DNA of 64,000 bases from an uncultured Neomegalonema sp. (GTDB lineage Bacteria > Pseudomonadota > Alphaproteobacteria > Rhodobacterales > Rhodobacteraceae): NCBI GenBank assembly GCA_938008165.1, contig CALLLP010000011.1, forward strand, positions 1-64,000. Reading direction: 5' to 3'. Both the position numbers and the translations under genes were made by a program. The notes under the pieces were generated by a model. It was given only the letters and a program-made list of their open reading frames with translations. It searched no databases and was not told the origin of the DNA. Shown in pieces: positions 17,671 through 26,900 of this stretch. Position 1 is the stretch's first letter. Every line of letters starts with the position of its first letter.

Positions 17671-18891
17671 ATGACACTCAAGACCCTTATCGGCGCGGCC
17701 AGTGCGCTCGCCATGACCACGGGCCTCGCCCATGCCGACGCTCACGGCGATAATGCTGCGGCCATGAAGGCCCTCAAAGACGCTCAGGCGGCTATTTCCA
17801 AGGCCCTTGCGGCTCTGGGCGGCGGCGATGCGATGTCCGCTGGCGCAGCCTATGATTTCCCCAGCCTTGAAGGCGATCAGGTGACGGTCGTGTCCTGGGG
17901 TGGCGCGTATACCAAGAGCCAGGTTGAAGCCTATCACAAGCCCTTCATCGCCGGGACCGGCGCGAAGATCGTGTCGGAAGACTACAATGGCGGTCTGGCC
18001 GAGATCAAAGCGCAGGTCGAAGCGGGCAACGTCACCTGGGATATCGTAGACGTCGAGCTGTCCGACGCTGTGCGCGCCTGTGACGAGGGCCTCGCCGAAG
18101 AAATCGACAAGTCGATCCTGCCCGCCGGTGCCGATGGCACGGATGCCATGGATGATTTCATCGCCGGTACGCTCGACGTCGAATGTGCGGTTCCGACGAT
18201 CGTTTGGTCGACCATCTTCGCCTATGATTCCGAGAAAATGGCAGACGGTCCCAAGACCATCGCCGATTTCTTCGATACCAAGGCCTTCCCCGGCAAGCGC
18301 GGCCTGCGCAAATCGCCCAAGGCAAACCTTGAAATGGCTCTGATGGCCGATGGCGTTGCCGCCGACGAAGTCTATGACGTGCTCAGCTCCGACGAAGGCG
18401 TCGATCGCGCATTCGCCAAGCTCGACAGCATCAAGGACGATGTCGTCTGGTGGGAAGCGGGCGCCCAGCCCCCCCAGCTGCTCGCCGATGGCGAAGTTGC
18501 GATGACCACCGCGTATAATGGCCGTATCTTCAACGCCGTTGCCGCCGAGGACAAGCCGTTCAACATCATCTGGGACGGTCAGGTCTGGGATCTGGACCTC
18601 TGGATCATCCCCAAAGGCGCGAAGAACAAAGACGCGGCGATGGAATTCCTGAAGTTCTCGACCTCGACTCAGGCGCTCGCGGATCAGGCATCGTGGATCA
18701 GCTATGGCCCGACCCGTAAGTCCTCCGCTCCGCTGGTGGCTTCCTACAACTCGAAGCCTGACCTGCCGATGGGCCCACAAATGCCCACCGCGCCGGAAAA
18801 CTTCAAAAACGCGCTCCAGAACGATTTTGAATTCTGGGCCGATAATCAGGATGAGCTGAACGAGCGCTTCAACGCGTGGCTCGCCAACTGA
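17671..18891 (+). CDS. polyamine-type ABC importer solute-binding protein
   Basis: A 406-residue periplasmic binding protein of the PotD/PotF (SBP_bac_8) type with a Sec signal (MTLKTLIGAASALAMTTGLAHA). The mature protein begins with about 40 residues of Ala/Lys/Asp-rich helix before the usual first strand (DQVTVVSWGGAY). This is an extra segment whose role is unknown. WDIVDVELSDAV and DLDLWIIPKGAKN are typical of the family. GGGAGAA precedes the ATG at 17671. The 173-bp gap before the permease gene holds two strong hairpins, as expected if the binding protein is made in excess over the permeases. Confidence 0.9.
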   Translation: MTLKTLIGAASALAMTTGLAHADAHGDNAAAMKALKDAQAAISKALAALGGGDAMSAGAAYDFPSLEGDQVTVVSWGGAYTKSQVEAYHKPFIAGTGAKIVSEDYNGGLAEIKAQVEAGNVTWDIVDVELSDAVRACDEGLAEEIDKSILPAGADGTDAMDDFIAGTLDVECAVPTIVWSTIFAYDSEKMADGPKTIADFFDTKAFPGKRGLRKSPKANLEMALMADGVAADEVYDVLSSDEGVDRAFAKLDSIKDDVVWWEAGAQPPQLLADGEVAMTTAYNGRIFNAVAAEDKPFNIIWDGQVWDLDLWIIPKGAKNKDAAMEFLKFSTSTQALADQASWISYGPTRKSSAPLVASYNSKPDLPMGPQMPTAPENFKNALQNDFEFWADNQDELNERFNAWLAN

Positions 18892-18916
18892 TCCTTCAAC
18901 GCGGTTGAACGATCAT

Positions 18917-18979
18917 CCCCGGACATTCCCGTCCGGGGCCTCGACGGACCGGATGCCTCGTGTCGCGCGATGCATCCGG
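18917..18979 (+). promoter_or_regulatory. two consecutive hairpins between binding protein and permease genes
   Basis: Hairpin 1: CCCCGGAC (18917-18924) with GTCCGGGG (18931-18938), 6-nt loop. Hairpin 2: CCGGATGC (18949-18956) with GCATCCGG (18972-18979), 15-nt loop. Both stems are perfect 8-mers and neither is followed by a T run. Position and form suit 3'-end protection of the binding-protein message and reduced permease expression. A similar first hairpin, also followed by GCCTCGA, occurs in the TRAP operon at 46731-46750. Confidence 0.6.
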
Positions 18980-19064
18980 CGCTCAAAGGGGACCGGGCCC
19001 GCCGAGCCATCGCAGCGGTGGGTCTTTGACCGGGGCAGCGCCCCGAACCTGACGGGACTCGCGC

Positions 19065-20357
19065 ATGACCGAAGCCTCCTATCAAGCCACCTCCTTTCCC
19101 GCCTCTCCGACGGATGCGCAGGGCGCGCTTCTCGCCGCAGACGGGACGCCGCTCAAGCTCAAGCTGCGCCAATCGATGCGCGCGAGCCGGATGCGGGCTT
19201 TTGGGCTGGTCCTGCCTTTGCTGATCTTTGTCTTGGCCAGCTTTGTCATCCCCATTCTCGTTCTGCTGTGGCAGGGCGTCTATAACGGCACCTATGAAAA
19301 TGACATGCCGCGAAGCGCGCCGATCATGCGCGCGTGGGATGGTGCGTCGCCGCCGAGCGAGGCCATGGCCGAGGCGATGGTTCTCGACATGGTCGATGCC
19401 CGCAAGGCCAAGACCATCGGCAAAGTTGCCACCCGCGTAAACCGCGAACTCTCCGGCACCCGCTCGCTCTTTACCAAATCCGCGCGCCGCGCCGCCAAGA
19501 TGGAAGCGCCCTATCTCGCCGCATTGGAAAAGGCCGACAAGGACTGGGCCGATCTGGAGACATGGCGCGCGATCAAGATCGCCGCGACCAGCCTCACCCC
19601 CGCCTTCTACGCCGCCGCCGTCGATGCGAAATACACCGCCGATGGCGCCTTCGAGATGCAGAGCGAAGAACGGCGCATCCACGTCAACCTGTTCATCAAG
19701 ACGATGCTGGTCTCAGGGGCGGTGATGCTGGCCTGTCTGCTGCTCGGCTATCCGGTCGCCTATCTGCTCGCCCATTTGCCGATGAAGACATCGAATCTGT
19801 TGATGATCCTCGTGCTTTTGCCCTTCTGGACATCGCTGCTGGTGCGCACGACGGCATGGATTGCCATGCTGCAAAGTCAGGGCGTGTTGAACGATATCTT
19901 CGTCTGGATCGGCATTACCAGCGATGACAGCCGCTTCTCGCTGATCTACAACATGACCGGCACGTTGATCGCGATGACGCATATCCTGCTACCTTTCATG
20001 ATCCTGCCGATCTATTCGGTGATGCGCGCGATTCCGCCCAGCCATGTCCGCGCGGCAAAATCGCTGGGTGCAACGAATTGGACGGCGTTCTGGCGCGTCT
20101 ATTTTCCCGCGACGATCCCCGGCATTGGGGCAGGGGGGCTGCTCGTCTTTATCCTGTCCATAGGGTATTACATCACCCCCGCCCTGGTCGGTGGTCAGGA
20201 CGGACAGCTCATCTCGAACTTCATCGCCTATCACATGCAACGGTCGCTGAACTGGTCGCTGGCGGCGGCCTTGGGCGGGATTTTGCTGGTGATCGTGCTT
20301 ATTCTCTACTGGCTCTACGATCGGATCGTGGGCATCGACAACATGAAGTTGGGCTGA
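19065..20357 (+). CDS. polyamine-type ABC importer permease, large form (PotB/PotH-like)
   Basis: A 430-residue inner-membrane permease, much longer than the usual 280-310. The first transmembrane helix (LVLPLLIFVLASFVIPILVLL) is followed by roughly 140 mostly hydrophilic residues (about 75-210) before the second helix (TMLVSGAVMLACLLLGYPVA), so a large periplasmic insert is predicted. The coupling (EAA) motif is AKSLGATNWTAFWRVYFPATIPGIGAG, near residue 335. It pairs with the next gene, 3 nt downstream, which has a similar but smaller insert. The ATG at 19065 is taken as the start; no strong ribosome binding site is apparent. Confidence 0.9.
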   Translation: MTEASYQATSFPASPTDAQGALLAADGTPLKLKLRQSMRASRMRAFGLVLPLLIFVLASFVIPILVLLWQGVYNGTYENDMPRSAPIMRAWDGASPPSEAMAEAMVLDMVDARKAKTIGKVATRVNRELSGTRSLFTKSARRAAKMEAPYLAALEKADKDWADLETWRAIKIAATSLTPAFYAAAVDAKYTADGAFEMQSEERRIHVNLFIKTMLVSGAVMLACLLLGYPVAYLLAHLPMKTSNLLMILVLLPFWTSLLVRTTAWIAMLQSQGVLNDIFVWIGITSDDSRFSLIYNMTGTLIAMTHILLPFMILPIYSVMRAIPPSHVRAAKSLGATNWTAFWRVYFPATIPGIGAGGLLVFILSIGYYITPALVGGQDGQLISNFIAYHMQRSLNWSLAAALGGILLVIVLILYWLYDRIVGIDNMKLG

Positions 20358-20360
20358 TCC

Positions 20361-21326
20361 ATGGAACTGCCTCCCTATGCCACGCTCGGCCAGAAGATCT
20401 GGCATTATGCGTTCTACGTGATCTGTGGGTTGATCTTCCTGTTTCTGATCACACCCATCCTGATCATCGCCCCGCTCAGCTTTAACGCGGAGCCGTATTT
20501 CAGCTTTACCGAGGGGATGCTGGGCTTCGACAAGGAGGCTTATTCGACGCGCTGGTATCAGGATATTTTCACCAACGGCATGGCCAATCCCGATCAACCG
20601 ACGAGTTGGGCCTTGTTCCGCGAATGGCTGTGGATGGCGCTCAGCCCCATGCATACTGCGCCGGACAGTTTCTACACCGACACATGGGAAAACGCGCAAT
20701 GGGTGCGGGCGATGAAGAACAGCTTCTTCATCGGCTTCTTCGCCACCCTGATCGCCACGGCGCTTGGCACGCTGGCCGCCGTTGGTCTCTCGCGGTCGGA
20801 GATGCCGTATCGCGGAGCGATCATGTCGCTGTTGATCTCGCCGCTGATCGTGCCGCTGGTCATCACGGCGGCGGGGATGTTCTATTTCTACTCGCAGGTG
20901 GGTCTCAGCCAAACCTATACCGGCGTCATCCTCGCCCATGCGGCGCTCGGCACACCTTTTGTGATCATCACTGTGACGGCCACATTGGTCGGCTTTGATA
21001 AATCCCTTGTGCGTGCCGGAGCATCGATGGGGGCGGGACCGGCCCGGACATTCTGGAAAATCCAGATGCCGCTGATTCTGCCCGGCGTCGTCTCGGGCGC
21101 TCTCTTCGCCTTTATCACGTCTTTTGATGAGGTGGTCGCGGTCCTCTTCCTTGCGGGGCCTGAACACCGGACCATTCCACGCCAGATGTATTCGGGTATC
21201 CGCGAGCAGATTTCCCCGACGATTCTGGCGGTGGCGACCATTCTGGTGATTATCTCGATCCTGCTGCTGGTCACGATGGAATTGTTGCGGCGGCGTGGGG
21301 AGCGGTTGCGCGGAATACGCAACTGA
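20361..21326 (+). CDS. polyamine-type ABC importer permease (PotC/PotI-like)
   Basis: A 321-residue inner-membrane permease with about six helices. Between helix 1 (YVICGLIFLFLITPILIIAP) and helix 2 there is an insert of about 80 residues rich in Trp, Tyr and Phe, longer than in E. coli PotC. The coupling motif is RAGASMGAGPARTFWKIQMPLILPGVVSG. The gene follows the first permease by 3 nt, so the two are translated together. It completes the importer begun at 16421. Confidence 0.92.
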   Translation: MELPPYATLGQKIWHYAFYVICGLIFLFLITPILIIAPLSFNAEPYFSFTEGMLGFDKEAYSTRWYQDIFTNGMANPDQPTSWALFREWLWMALSPMHTAPDSFYTDTWENAQWVRAMKNSFFIGFFATLIATALGTLAAVGLSRSEMPYRGAIMSLLISPLIVPLVITAAGMFYFYSQVGLSQTYTGVILAHAALGTPFVIITVTATLVGFDKSLVRAGASMGAGPARTFWKIQMPLILPGVVSGALFAFITSFDEVVAVLFLAGPEHRTIPRQMYSGIREQISPTILAVATILVIISILLLVTMELLRRRGERLRGIRN

Positions 21327-21415
21327 CCCTGTTTGCCGGATTTGTCCGCCTGACTTGCCATCGAAAGGGTAACCGTGCAAATTCCTGAGGGTAAATCCTT
21401 ATGGAGAGTTGATCG

Positions 21416-21577
21416 ATGGTTCGCATGTTCGCTTTAGCTGCCCTCCTCGCCAGTCTTTCGGCCTGCAATACCGTCAGTGGCATCGGGCGCGATATCAGCG
21501 CAGGGGGCGCGGCAATCTCAGGGGTCGCCAACACGGTCCGCGAGCCTCAGCCGGTGCACAGGCCCTATTCCTACTGA
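21416..21577 (+). CDS. entericidin-like small lipoprotein
   Basis: A 53-residue ORF beginning ATG at 21416 with GGAGAG 8 bases upstream. The N-terminus is a short hydrophobic signal with lipobox LSAC (Cys17), and the mature peptide NTVSGIGRDISAGGAAISGVA matches the entericidin A/B pattern (NTVxGxGxDixxGGxAI). Such lipoproteins are small membrane-anchored proteins linked to stress and, in enterobacteria, to programmed lysis; their role in alphaproteobacteria is unclear. Separate from the transporter operon, 89 bp upstream, and just before tRNA-Arg. Confidence 0.82.
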   Translation: MVRMFALAALLASLSACNTVSGIGRDISAGGAAISGVANTVREPQPVHRPYSY

Positions 21578-21648
21578 CCCGGCGGCTCTTTCGCTTTGCA
21601 TCAAAGCTTGTTGCTCCATCCTTCGGGATCAGCTAAGAGACCCCTAAT

Positions 21649-21720
<72 letters not shown>

Positions 21721-21725
<5 letters not shown>

Positions 21726-21858
21726 TACGCAATTCGCGAAGCGAAACGCGGTTGATGTCCGAGAAATTCGTAAAGGCGGCAGGCGTTTCGCAGAAACGGT
21801 GAGAGCCGTGAAGAAGCGCCCTTTTTTCGTTTGCTACGCCACACGCAATTCGCGAAGC
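21721..21858. repeat. 22-bp repeat copying the tRNA-Arg 3' end and flank
   Basis: CGCCAYACGCAATTCGCGAAGC occurs at 21721-21742, overlapping the last bases of tRNA-Arg including its CCA, and again at 21837-21858 with one mismatch. The copies are direct and 116 bp apart, with the tRNA terminator between them. It could be a remnant attachment-site duplication or a small flank duplication. Confidence 0.6.
21782..21827 (+). terminator. probable tRNA-Arg terminator
   Basis: GGCGTTTC (21782-21789) pairs with GAAGCGCC (21813-21820, one G-U pair) around an inner ACGG/CCGT stem, followed by C and six T residues (21822-21827). This is a good intrinsic terminator for the tRNA transcript. Confidence 0.65.
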
Positions 21859-22186
21859 CAAATGCGATGGATTTTACGTAAATCGGTCCTGTGGCGCGTT
21901 ACTGTATTCTTAAAATTGCGCGTGAAAGCGTGCGGGTCGCGCGGCGCCGGGGTCACGCCCTGAGCCAGCCGCCCCCTTGAAAAGACAGGTATTCGGCACG
22001 GGATTTGAGGGGCGAGCAAAGGCGCGCCCGCTCACCACAAGCGTGTCGAAACCCAAGGGCCAATTCAACAATTTTTAGCGTTTATTCTGTACGACTCCTC
22101 ATACGAGCCGCCCAGTCCCCATGAAGTTTTACTTCGGATTGAGCCTTCCAGCCAAGTTGCGTTCCATAGGTATGTGAGAGTAAATT
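21828..22186. other. intergenic region before the chemotaxis operon
   Basis: About 360 bases between the tRNA terminator and mcp without a credible gene. It contains the second copy of the 22-bp repeat, then a more AT-rich stretch (22060-22186) that must hold the che operon promoter. No clear -35/-10 or sigma-28-type element could be assigned by eye. Confidence 0.5.
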
Positions 22187-24562
22187 ATGAATTTTGCCAA
22201 GTTTCTCAAAATCTCTTGGAAACTACCAATCCTGTTCGTTTTGCTAAGCTTTGCAAGCGCGGGCGTAACGGCTGTGATGAGCTATAACGATGCCAGAACA
22301 GCGTTGGTCGAGCATGGTGAAAACCGGCTTCAAATGGTCATCGATGCGCGATCCGATCGTTTGGGTGCATGGTTCAGCACTATTGAATCGGATGTTGCGA
22401 TCTTCGCGCAGGATCCGGGGGTTGAGAATGCCATACAGCGCTTTACGGAGGCTTTTGCCGGTATCGAGGGCGATAAGACGGCGATTCTGCAAGATCAATA
22501 TATCCACAAGAATCCCAACCCGATCGGTCAGAAGGATATGCTGGTCGCGGCGCCTCAAGAGACACTCTACAACAGCATCCATGGTGAATTTCACCCATTC
22601 TTTCACAAGCTGCTGAAAGACCGGGACTATTACGACATCTTTCTCTTCGATACAGAGGGCAACCTTATCTACAGCGTCTATAAAGAGCTGGACTATGCCA
22701 CGAACCTGAAAACGGGCCAGTGGGCAGGGACCGATCTTGGCGCCATCTTCCGCGATGCGATGAATGCGCCCAGCAGCGATAAGGTCTCCTTCCGCGATTT
22801 CGCGCCCTATGCGCCGAGCAACGATGCTCCGGCCAGCTTTGCGGCGGCTCCGGTCTTCGATACGGGCGGCAACCGGATTGGCGCTATTGCTTTCCAGATG
22901 CCCGTTGCGCGACTGAACGAGATCATGAACACCACGTCCGGCCTTGGGGCGACGGGGGATGCGGTCTTCGTCGGACCGGACAACCTGATGCGCAGCAATT
23001 CGCGCTTTTCGGAAGGTAACGACATTCTTGAGACGCGCCTTGACGGTGCAGCGGTTTCGGCGGCGCTCAAGGGTGACAACGGTATCATGGTCATCGATGG
23101 CCCCGAAGGGAACAAGAAGATTACGGCGTATAAACCGTTCGATTTCTTCGGTTCGAACTGGGCGCTGATCGTGAATCAGGACGAAGCCGAAATCCTGGAA
23201 ACGACCGCCGATATGCTGGCGCAGTTGTTCATGGAGATGCTGGTTACACTCCTCATCATTGCCGGAATTGGCCTCTTCATCGCGCGCAGCATTACCTCGC
23301 CGCTCGTCAAGGTTGGGCATGCGATGCAGGATGTTGCCGGAGGTGACTACAACCGCGAGATTTACGGTGTAAAACGCGGCGACGAAATCGGCGATATTGC
23401 GCAGGGTCTGTCGAGCTTGCAGAAAAGCCTCTCCGAAGCAAAAGCCGCCCGTGCCGAAGCCGATGAACATAAGGCCCGCATGGAAGCCGAACAGGCCCGT
23501 GTTGTCGAAGCCCTGAGCATCGGCATGAGCGAATTGTCCAGCGGCAATCTCGATGCCCGTATCCGGGACGACTTTGCCGAGGAATACGAAAAGCTGAAGG
23601 CCGATTTCAACGAAGCCATGGAGACGATGCAGGACGCGATGTGCGCGGTGGTCATGAATGCGACCGGCATCAGCCGCAGCTCAACCGAAGTCAGCCGCGC
23701 CGCCGACGATCTGTCCCGCCGCACCGAAAGTCAGGCTGCGACGCTGGAAGAAACGGCAGCGGCCCTCGAAGAATTGACCGCCAGTGTCAAATCGGCTTCC
23801 GAAGGGGCGCAGAAAGCGGACGAATATGTCAGCACCGCCCGCGAGAGCGCCGAGCAAAGCGGCGTGGTCGTGCGCGATACCGTCGATGCCATGGGCAAGA
23901 TCGAGGCGTCTTCCAACCAGATTTCCCAGATCATCGGCGTTATCGACGACATCGCATTCCAGACGAACCTTCTCGCCCTGAATGCGGGGGTCGAGGCGGC
24001 CCGCGCCGGGGATGCAGGACGGGGCTTCGCCGTTGTCGCCTCCGAAGTGCGTGCGCTGGCCCAACGGTCGTCCGATGCCGCCAAGGAGATCAAGCAGCTG
24101 ATTTCGGCCAGTTCGGATCATGTCGAGCGCGGGGTAACACTCGTTGGCAATACCGGCACCGCCCTGAACGAGATTGTCGAGATGGTCGCCAGCATCAGCA
24201 GCCTCGTGACCGAGATCAACGCCGCCTCTACCGAGCAGGCAACGGGTCTCGCGGAGATCAACAGCGCGGTCACGCAACTGGACCAAGTTACCCAGCAAAA
24301 CGCCGCCATGGTCGAGGAATCCACTGCGGCAAGCCATGAGATGACCCGCGATGCCGAAGAACTGAACCGTCTGGTTGGGCGCTTCAACACCGGCGGTCGT
24401 GACGGGGCCGGTGCCAGCGGGGCCGGTGGCGCAGGGAAGACGAGCTTTGCGGCGCCCGAAGAAAGACGCGCCAGCCCCCCCATCTTGTCGCCTGTCGTCT
24501 CGGGGTCCAATGCGCTGAAGATCGAACCGGCTAGCGCGATCGACGATTGGGAAGATTTCTAA
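22187..24562 (+). CDS. mcp: methyl-accepting chemotaxis protein
   Basis: A 791-residue chemoreceptor, first gene of the che operon. Layout: transmembrane helix (about residues 12-31), large periplasmic Cache-type sensor (32-340), second helix (MEMLVTLLIIAGIGLFIARS, about 347-366), HAMP (367-420), a Gln/Glu/Ala-rich linker with a second HAMP-like segment (about 440-490), and the signalling hairpin with tip IDDIAFQTNLLALNAGVEAARAGD near residue 590. The C-terminus ends DDWEDF, a Trp-x-x-Phe-type tether resembling the NWETF site that docks CheR/CheB. The ligand is unknown. ATG 22187 follows a weak GAGAG. Confidence 0.95.
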   Translation: MNFAKFLKISWKLPILFVLLSFASAGVTAVMSYNDARTALVEHGENRLQMVIDARSDRLGAWFSTIESDVAIFAQDPGVENAIQRFTEAFAGIEGDKTAILQDQYIHKNPNPIGQKDMLVAAPQETLYNSIHGEFHPFFHKLLKDRDYYDIFLFDTEGNLIYSVYKELDYATNLKTGQWAGTDLGAIFRDAMNAPSSDKVSFRDFAPYAPSNDAPASFAAAPVFDTGGNRIGAIAFQMPVARLNEIMNTTSGLGATGDAVFVGPDNLMRSNSRFSEGNDILETRLDGAAVSAALKGDNGIMVIDGPEGNKKITAYKPFDFFGSNWALIVNQDEAEILETTADMLAQLFMEMLVTLLIIAGIGLFIARSITSPLVKVGHAMQDVAGGDYNREIYGVKRGDEIGDIAQGLSSLQKSLSEAKAARAEADEHKARMEAEQARVVEALSIGMSELSSGNLDARIRDDFAEEYEKLKADFNEAMETMQDAMCAVVMNATGISRSSTEVSRAADDLSRRTESQAATLEETAAALEELTASVKSASEGAQKADEYVSTARESAEQSGVVVRDTVDAMGKIEASSNQISQIIGVIDDIAFQTNLLALNAGVEAARAGDAGRGFAVVASEVRALAQRSSDAAKEIKQLISASSDHVERGVTLVGNTGTALNEIVEMVASISSLVTEINAASTEQATGLAEINSAVTQLDQVTQQNAAMVEESTAASHEMTRDAEELNRLVGRFNTGGRDGAGASGAGGAGKTSFAAPEERRASPPILSPVVSGSNALKIEPASAIDDWEDF

Positions 24563-24646
24563 GAATCTGCGGTGCGGCGGATAACGCCGCCCCCCCCACT
24601 TTCTTCTCATTTGCCCGTCGTTTGATGCTATCGGAGCCGCTAAATT

Positions 24647-25684
24647 ATGAAACCGATCCGAGTGCTGGTCGTTGACGACTCAGCCACGATGCGTGGGATC
24701 ATTGCGAATGTCGTTCGCCAAGACCCGCAGTTGCAGGTTGTCGGCATGGCTGGTGATCCCTACGAGGCCCGCGAAGCGATCAAGAAACTCAATCCGGATG
24801 TTCTGACCCTCGATATCGAGATGCCCCAGATGACTGGCATCGAGTTTCTCGAAAAGATCATGAGGCTGCGCCCGATGCCGGTCATCATGGTTTCCACATT
24901 GACCCGTGCGGGCGGTGTGATGGCGGTCGAGGCTTTGGCGCGCGGTGCTTTTGACTGTGTAGACAAGACGGCAAGTGAAGACTGCCCAAAGGGCATCGGC
25001 AACCTGCCTGCGATTATCAAGGCGGCGGCGGCAAGCCCGGTCGCGAGAAGGGCAAGCAAGTCCGAGCCATCCGCCCCGCCCGTCGCGGATAATTTCCGGC
25101 CTAACCGGCGGATTGTCGCCATCGGGGCCTCCACCGGCGGGGTCGATGCGCTGATGGTCCTGCTGAAGGGATTTCCGGCCAATTGCCCGCCGACCGTCGT
25201 GACCCAGCATATTCAGGCTCGCTTCACGACAAGCCTTGCGGCGCGGCTGAACCAGAATTGTCTGCCGACTGTCACGGAGGCGACCAATGGTGCGATACTG
25301 AAGCCCGGAACGGTCTATCTTGCGCCGGGCGGCGAACAGCATCTCGAAGTCCTGAAAGGGGCGTGCTTGCTGCGCGACGGTCCGCCGATCAGCGGGCATC
25401 GTCCATCGGTCGATGCGTTGTTTCATTCTGTCGCCAAACTTGGTTCGCGAAGCCTTGGTGTGATCCTGACCGGCATGGGCCGTGACGGTGCCGAGGGGAT
25501 GGCCGCCATCCGCGCCGCCGGAGGCCGGACGATCGGGCAGGATCGGGCGAGCAGCGTCGTTTATGGCATGCCAAGGGTTGCCCATGAATGCGGCGGTGTG
25601 GAGCGTCAGTTGCCCCTGTCTCAAATTTCGGGGGCGATCCTCGAATTATGTGATGCTGCGGTGCCCGCTGGGGCCGTTGCATGA
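24647..25684 (+). CDS. cheB: CheB, receptor glutamate methylesterase/deamidase
   Basis: A 345-residue two-domain protein. The receiver domain (1-120) has D10, D11, phospho-acceptor D56 ([12 protein letters not shown]) and the conserved Lys in VDKTAS. The methylesterase domain (about 150-340) shows the catalytic Ser in [12 protein letters not shown], His in TQHIQARF and Asp in [11 protein letters not shown]. It removes methyl groups from the chemoreceptor for adaptation. Its TGA overlaps the ATG of cheD (ATGA), so the two are translationally coupled. Confidence 0.96.
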   Translation: MKPIRVLVVDDSATMRGIIANVVRQDPQLQVVGMAGDPYEAREAIKKLNPDVLTLDIEMPQMTGIEFLEKIMRLRPMPVIMVSTLTRAGGVMAVEALARGAFDCVDKTASEDCPKGIGNLPAIIKAAAASPVARRASKSEPSAPPVADNFRPNRRIVAIGASTGGVDALMVLLKGFPANCPPTVVTQHIQARFTTSLAARLNQNCLPTVTEATNGAILKPGTVYLAPGGEQHLEVLKGACLLRDGPPISGHRPSVDALFHSVAKLGSRSLGVILTGMGRDGAEGMAAIRAAGGRTIGQDRASSVVYGMPRVAHECGGVERQLPLSQISGAILELCDAAVPAGAVA

Positions 25685-26226
25685 GTGGGCCGAGCCAAGA
25701 ACGTCGCGACATGAAGATGATCCATGTGACCCAAGGCGAATACGCCGTCACCGGGGATCCATCGGTCGTCATGACCACAGTGCTTGGATCATGTGTGGCG
25801 ACGGCGATGTATGATCCCAAGGCGAAACTGGGCGGTCTCAATCACTTCCTGTTGCCGGGCAAAACCGCCGATGAGAGCGGGGACGATTATCAGGGCATTC
25901 ATATCATGGAGCTGCTGATCAACGAGATGCTCAAGCGCGGGGCGAGCAAGAAGCGCATGTCCGCCAAGCTGTTCGGGGGGGCGCAGATCGTGAAGGGGCT
26001 GTCCGAAGTGGGCCTGCGCAATGCCGATTTCGCGCGAAACTTCCTGGCCCGTGAAGGCATCCCCTGCACGGCTCAAAGCCTTGGCGGAACGCAGGCCCGG
26101 CGTATCCGATACTGGCCGACAACGGATCGGGCGCAGCAGTTGATCGTGACCGACCGGAATATCATTCCACCTGTTCAACCGAAAGTATTGCCCGTGCCCG
26201 ATAATGACGATGTGGAGTTGTTCTGA
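25681..26226 (+). CDS. cheD: CheD, chemoreceptor glutamine deamidase
   Basis: A 181-residue protein with the CheD signature [17 protein letters not shown] (catalytic Cys near residue 40) and [10 protein letters not shown] (catalytic His near 56); a KLFGGAQIV segment near residue 100 is typical. It deamidates receptor glutamines and in some species interacts with CheC-type phosphatases, which are not encoded here. The ATG overlaps the cheB stop. The first ten residues ([10 protein letters not shown]) precede the conserved MKMIHV; a start at that inner Met is possible. Confidence 0.94.
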   Translation: MSGPSQERRDMKMIHVTQGEYAVTGDPSVVMTTVLGSCVATAMYDPKAKLGGLNHFLLPGKTADESGDDYQGIHIMELLINEMLKRGASKKRMSAKLFGGAQIVKGLSEVGLRNADFARNFLAREGIPCTAQSLGGTQARRIRYWPTTDRAQQLIVTDRNIIPPVQPKVLPVPDNDDVELF

Positions 26227-26228
26227 TC

Positions 26229-26516
26229 ATGACCGATACGCCAAGTCCCCATACCGTTGCCTTGCCCGCAGCGCTTGACCAGAGCGCCACAAGCGACCTC
26301 TTGGCCGAGCTTGCCCAGCATCGCGGGGAAACCGTGACGCTGAACGCAGCAGAGGTCGATCATGTCAGCGCAAATTTTGCGCAGATGCTGCTTTCGGCGC
26401 GCAAGACATGGATCGATGAAGACGCTGCCATTCACATCGAAACGCCGTCGGATGCCTTCAGGACATCCATCGCCCTGCTGGGGCTTGAACACGATCTTCT
26501 GGGAGACCGACAATGA
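26229..26516 (+). CDS. cheS: CheS-like STAS-domain protein
   Basis: A 95-residue single-domain protein with the STAS fold pattern: a strand-helix N-terminus, VTLNAAEVDHVSANFAQMLLSARKTW in the core, and IETPSDAFRTSIALLGLE at the end. It lies directly upstream of cheY1 and cheA, overlapping cheY1 by 4 nt. Size and position match CheS of Sinorhizobium meliloti, which binds CheA and speeds loss of phosphate from CheY1 used as a phosphate sink. The assignment rests on fold and synteny, not on close sequence comparison. Confidence 0.75.
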   Translation: MTDTPSPHTVALPAALDQSATSDLLAELAQHRGETVTLNAAEVDHVSANFAQMLLSARKTWIDEDAAIHIETPSDAFRTSIALLGLEHDLLGDRQ

Positions 26517-26878
26517 GCATACAAATCCTTGCCGTCGATGATTCACGCTCGATGCGCGATCTGATCCGCTACACGCTGATGGAGGCCGGTTTCGAGGTCC
26601 ATCTTGCCGAGGATGGTGTGCATGGGATGGAGGTTCTGGGCGGCATCGCCCCGGATGTCATCATCACAGACATCAACATGCCCAGAATGGACGGTTTCGG
26701 GTTCATCGAGGCCGTGCGCAAGACCGATGCCCATATGCGCACACCGATCCTGACCCTGACGACCGAGTCCGGGGCCGACCTGAAAGCCCGCGCCCGCGAG
26801 GCCGGGGCGACGGGCTGGATCGTCAAGCCGTTTAACAAAGATAAGCTGATCTCCGTCATCCGCCGCGTAGCAGCCTGA
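26513..26878 (+). CDS. cheY1: CheY-type response regulator (probable CheY1 phosphate sink)
   Basis: A 121-residue stand-alone receiver: acidic pair D9/D10, phospho-acceptor D53 (IITDINMPRMDG), Thr/Ser switch in ILTLTTE and Lys in IVKPFN. It lies immediately before cheA, the place of CheY1 in the rhizobial operon. There CheY1 drains phosphate from CheA while CheY2 acts on the motor. The sink role is inferred from position. The ATG overlaps the stop of the STAS gene. Confidence 0.93.
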   Translation: MSIQILAVDDSRSMRDLIRYTLMEAGFEVHLAEDGVHGMEVLGGIAPDVIITDINMPRMDGFGFIEAVRKTDAHMRTPILTLTTESGADLKARAREAGATGWIVKPFNKDKLISVIRRVAA

Positions 26879-26900
26879 TTCAGAACCGCGAGACCGCATC

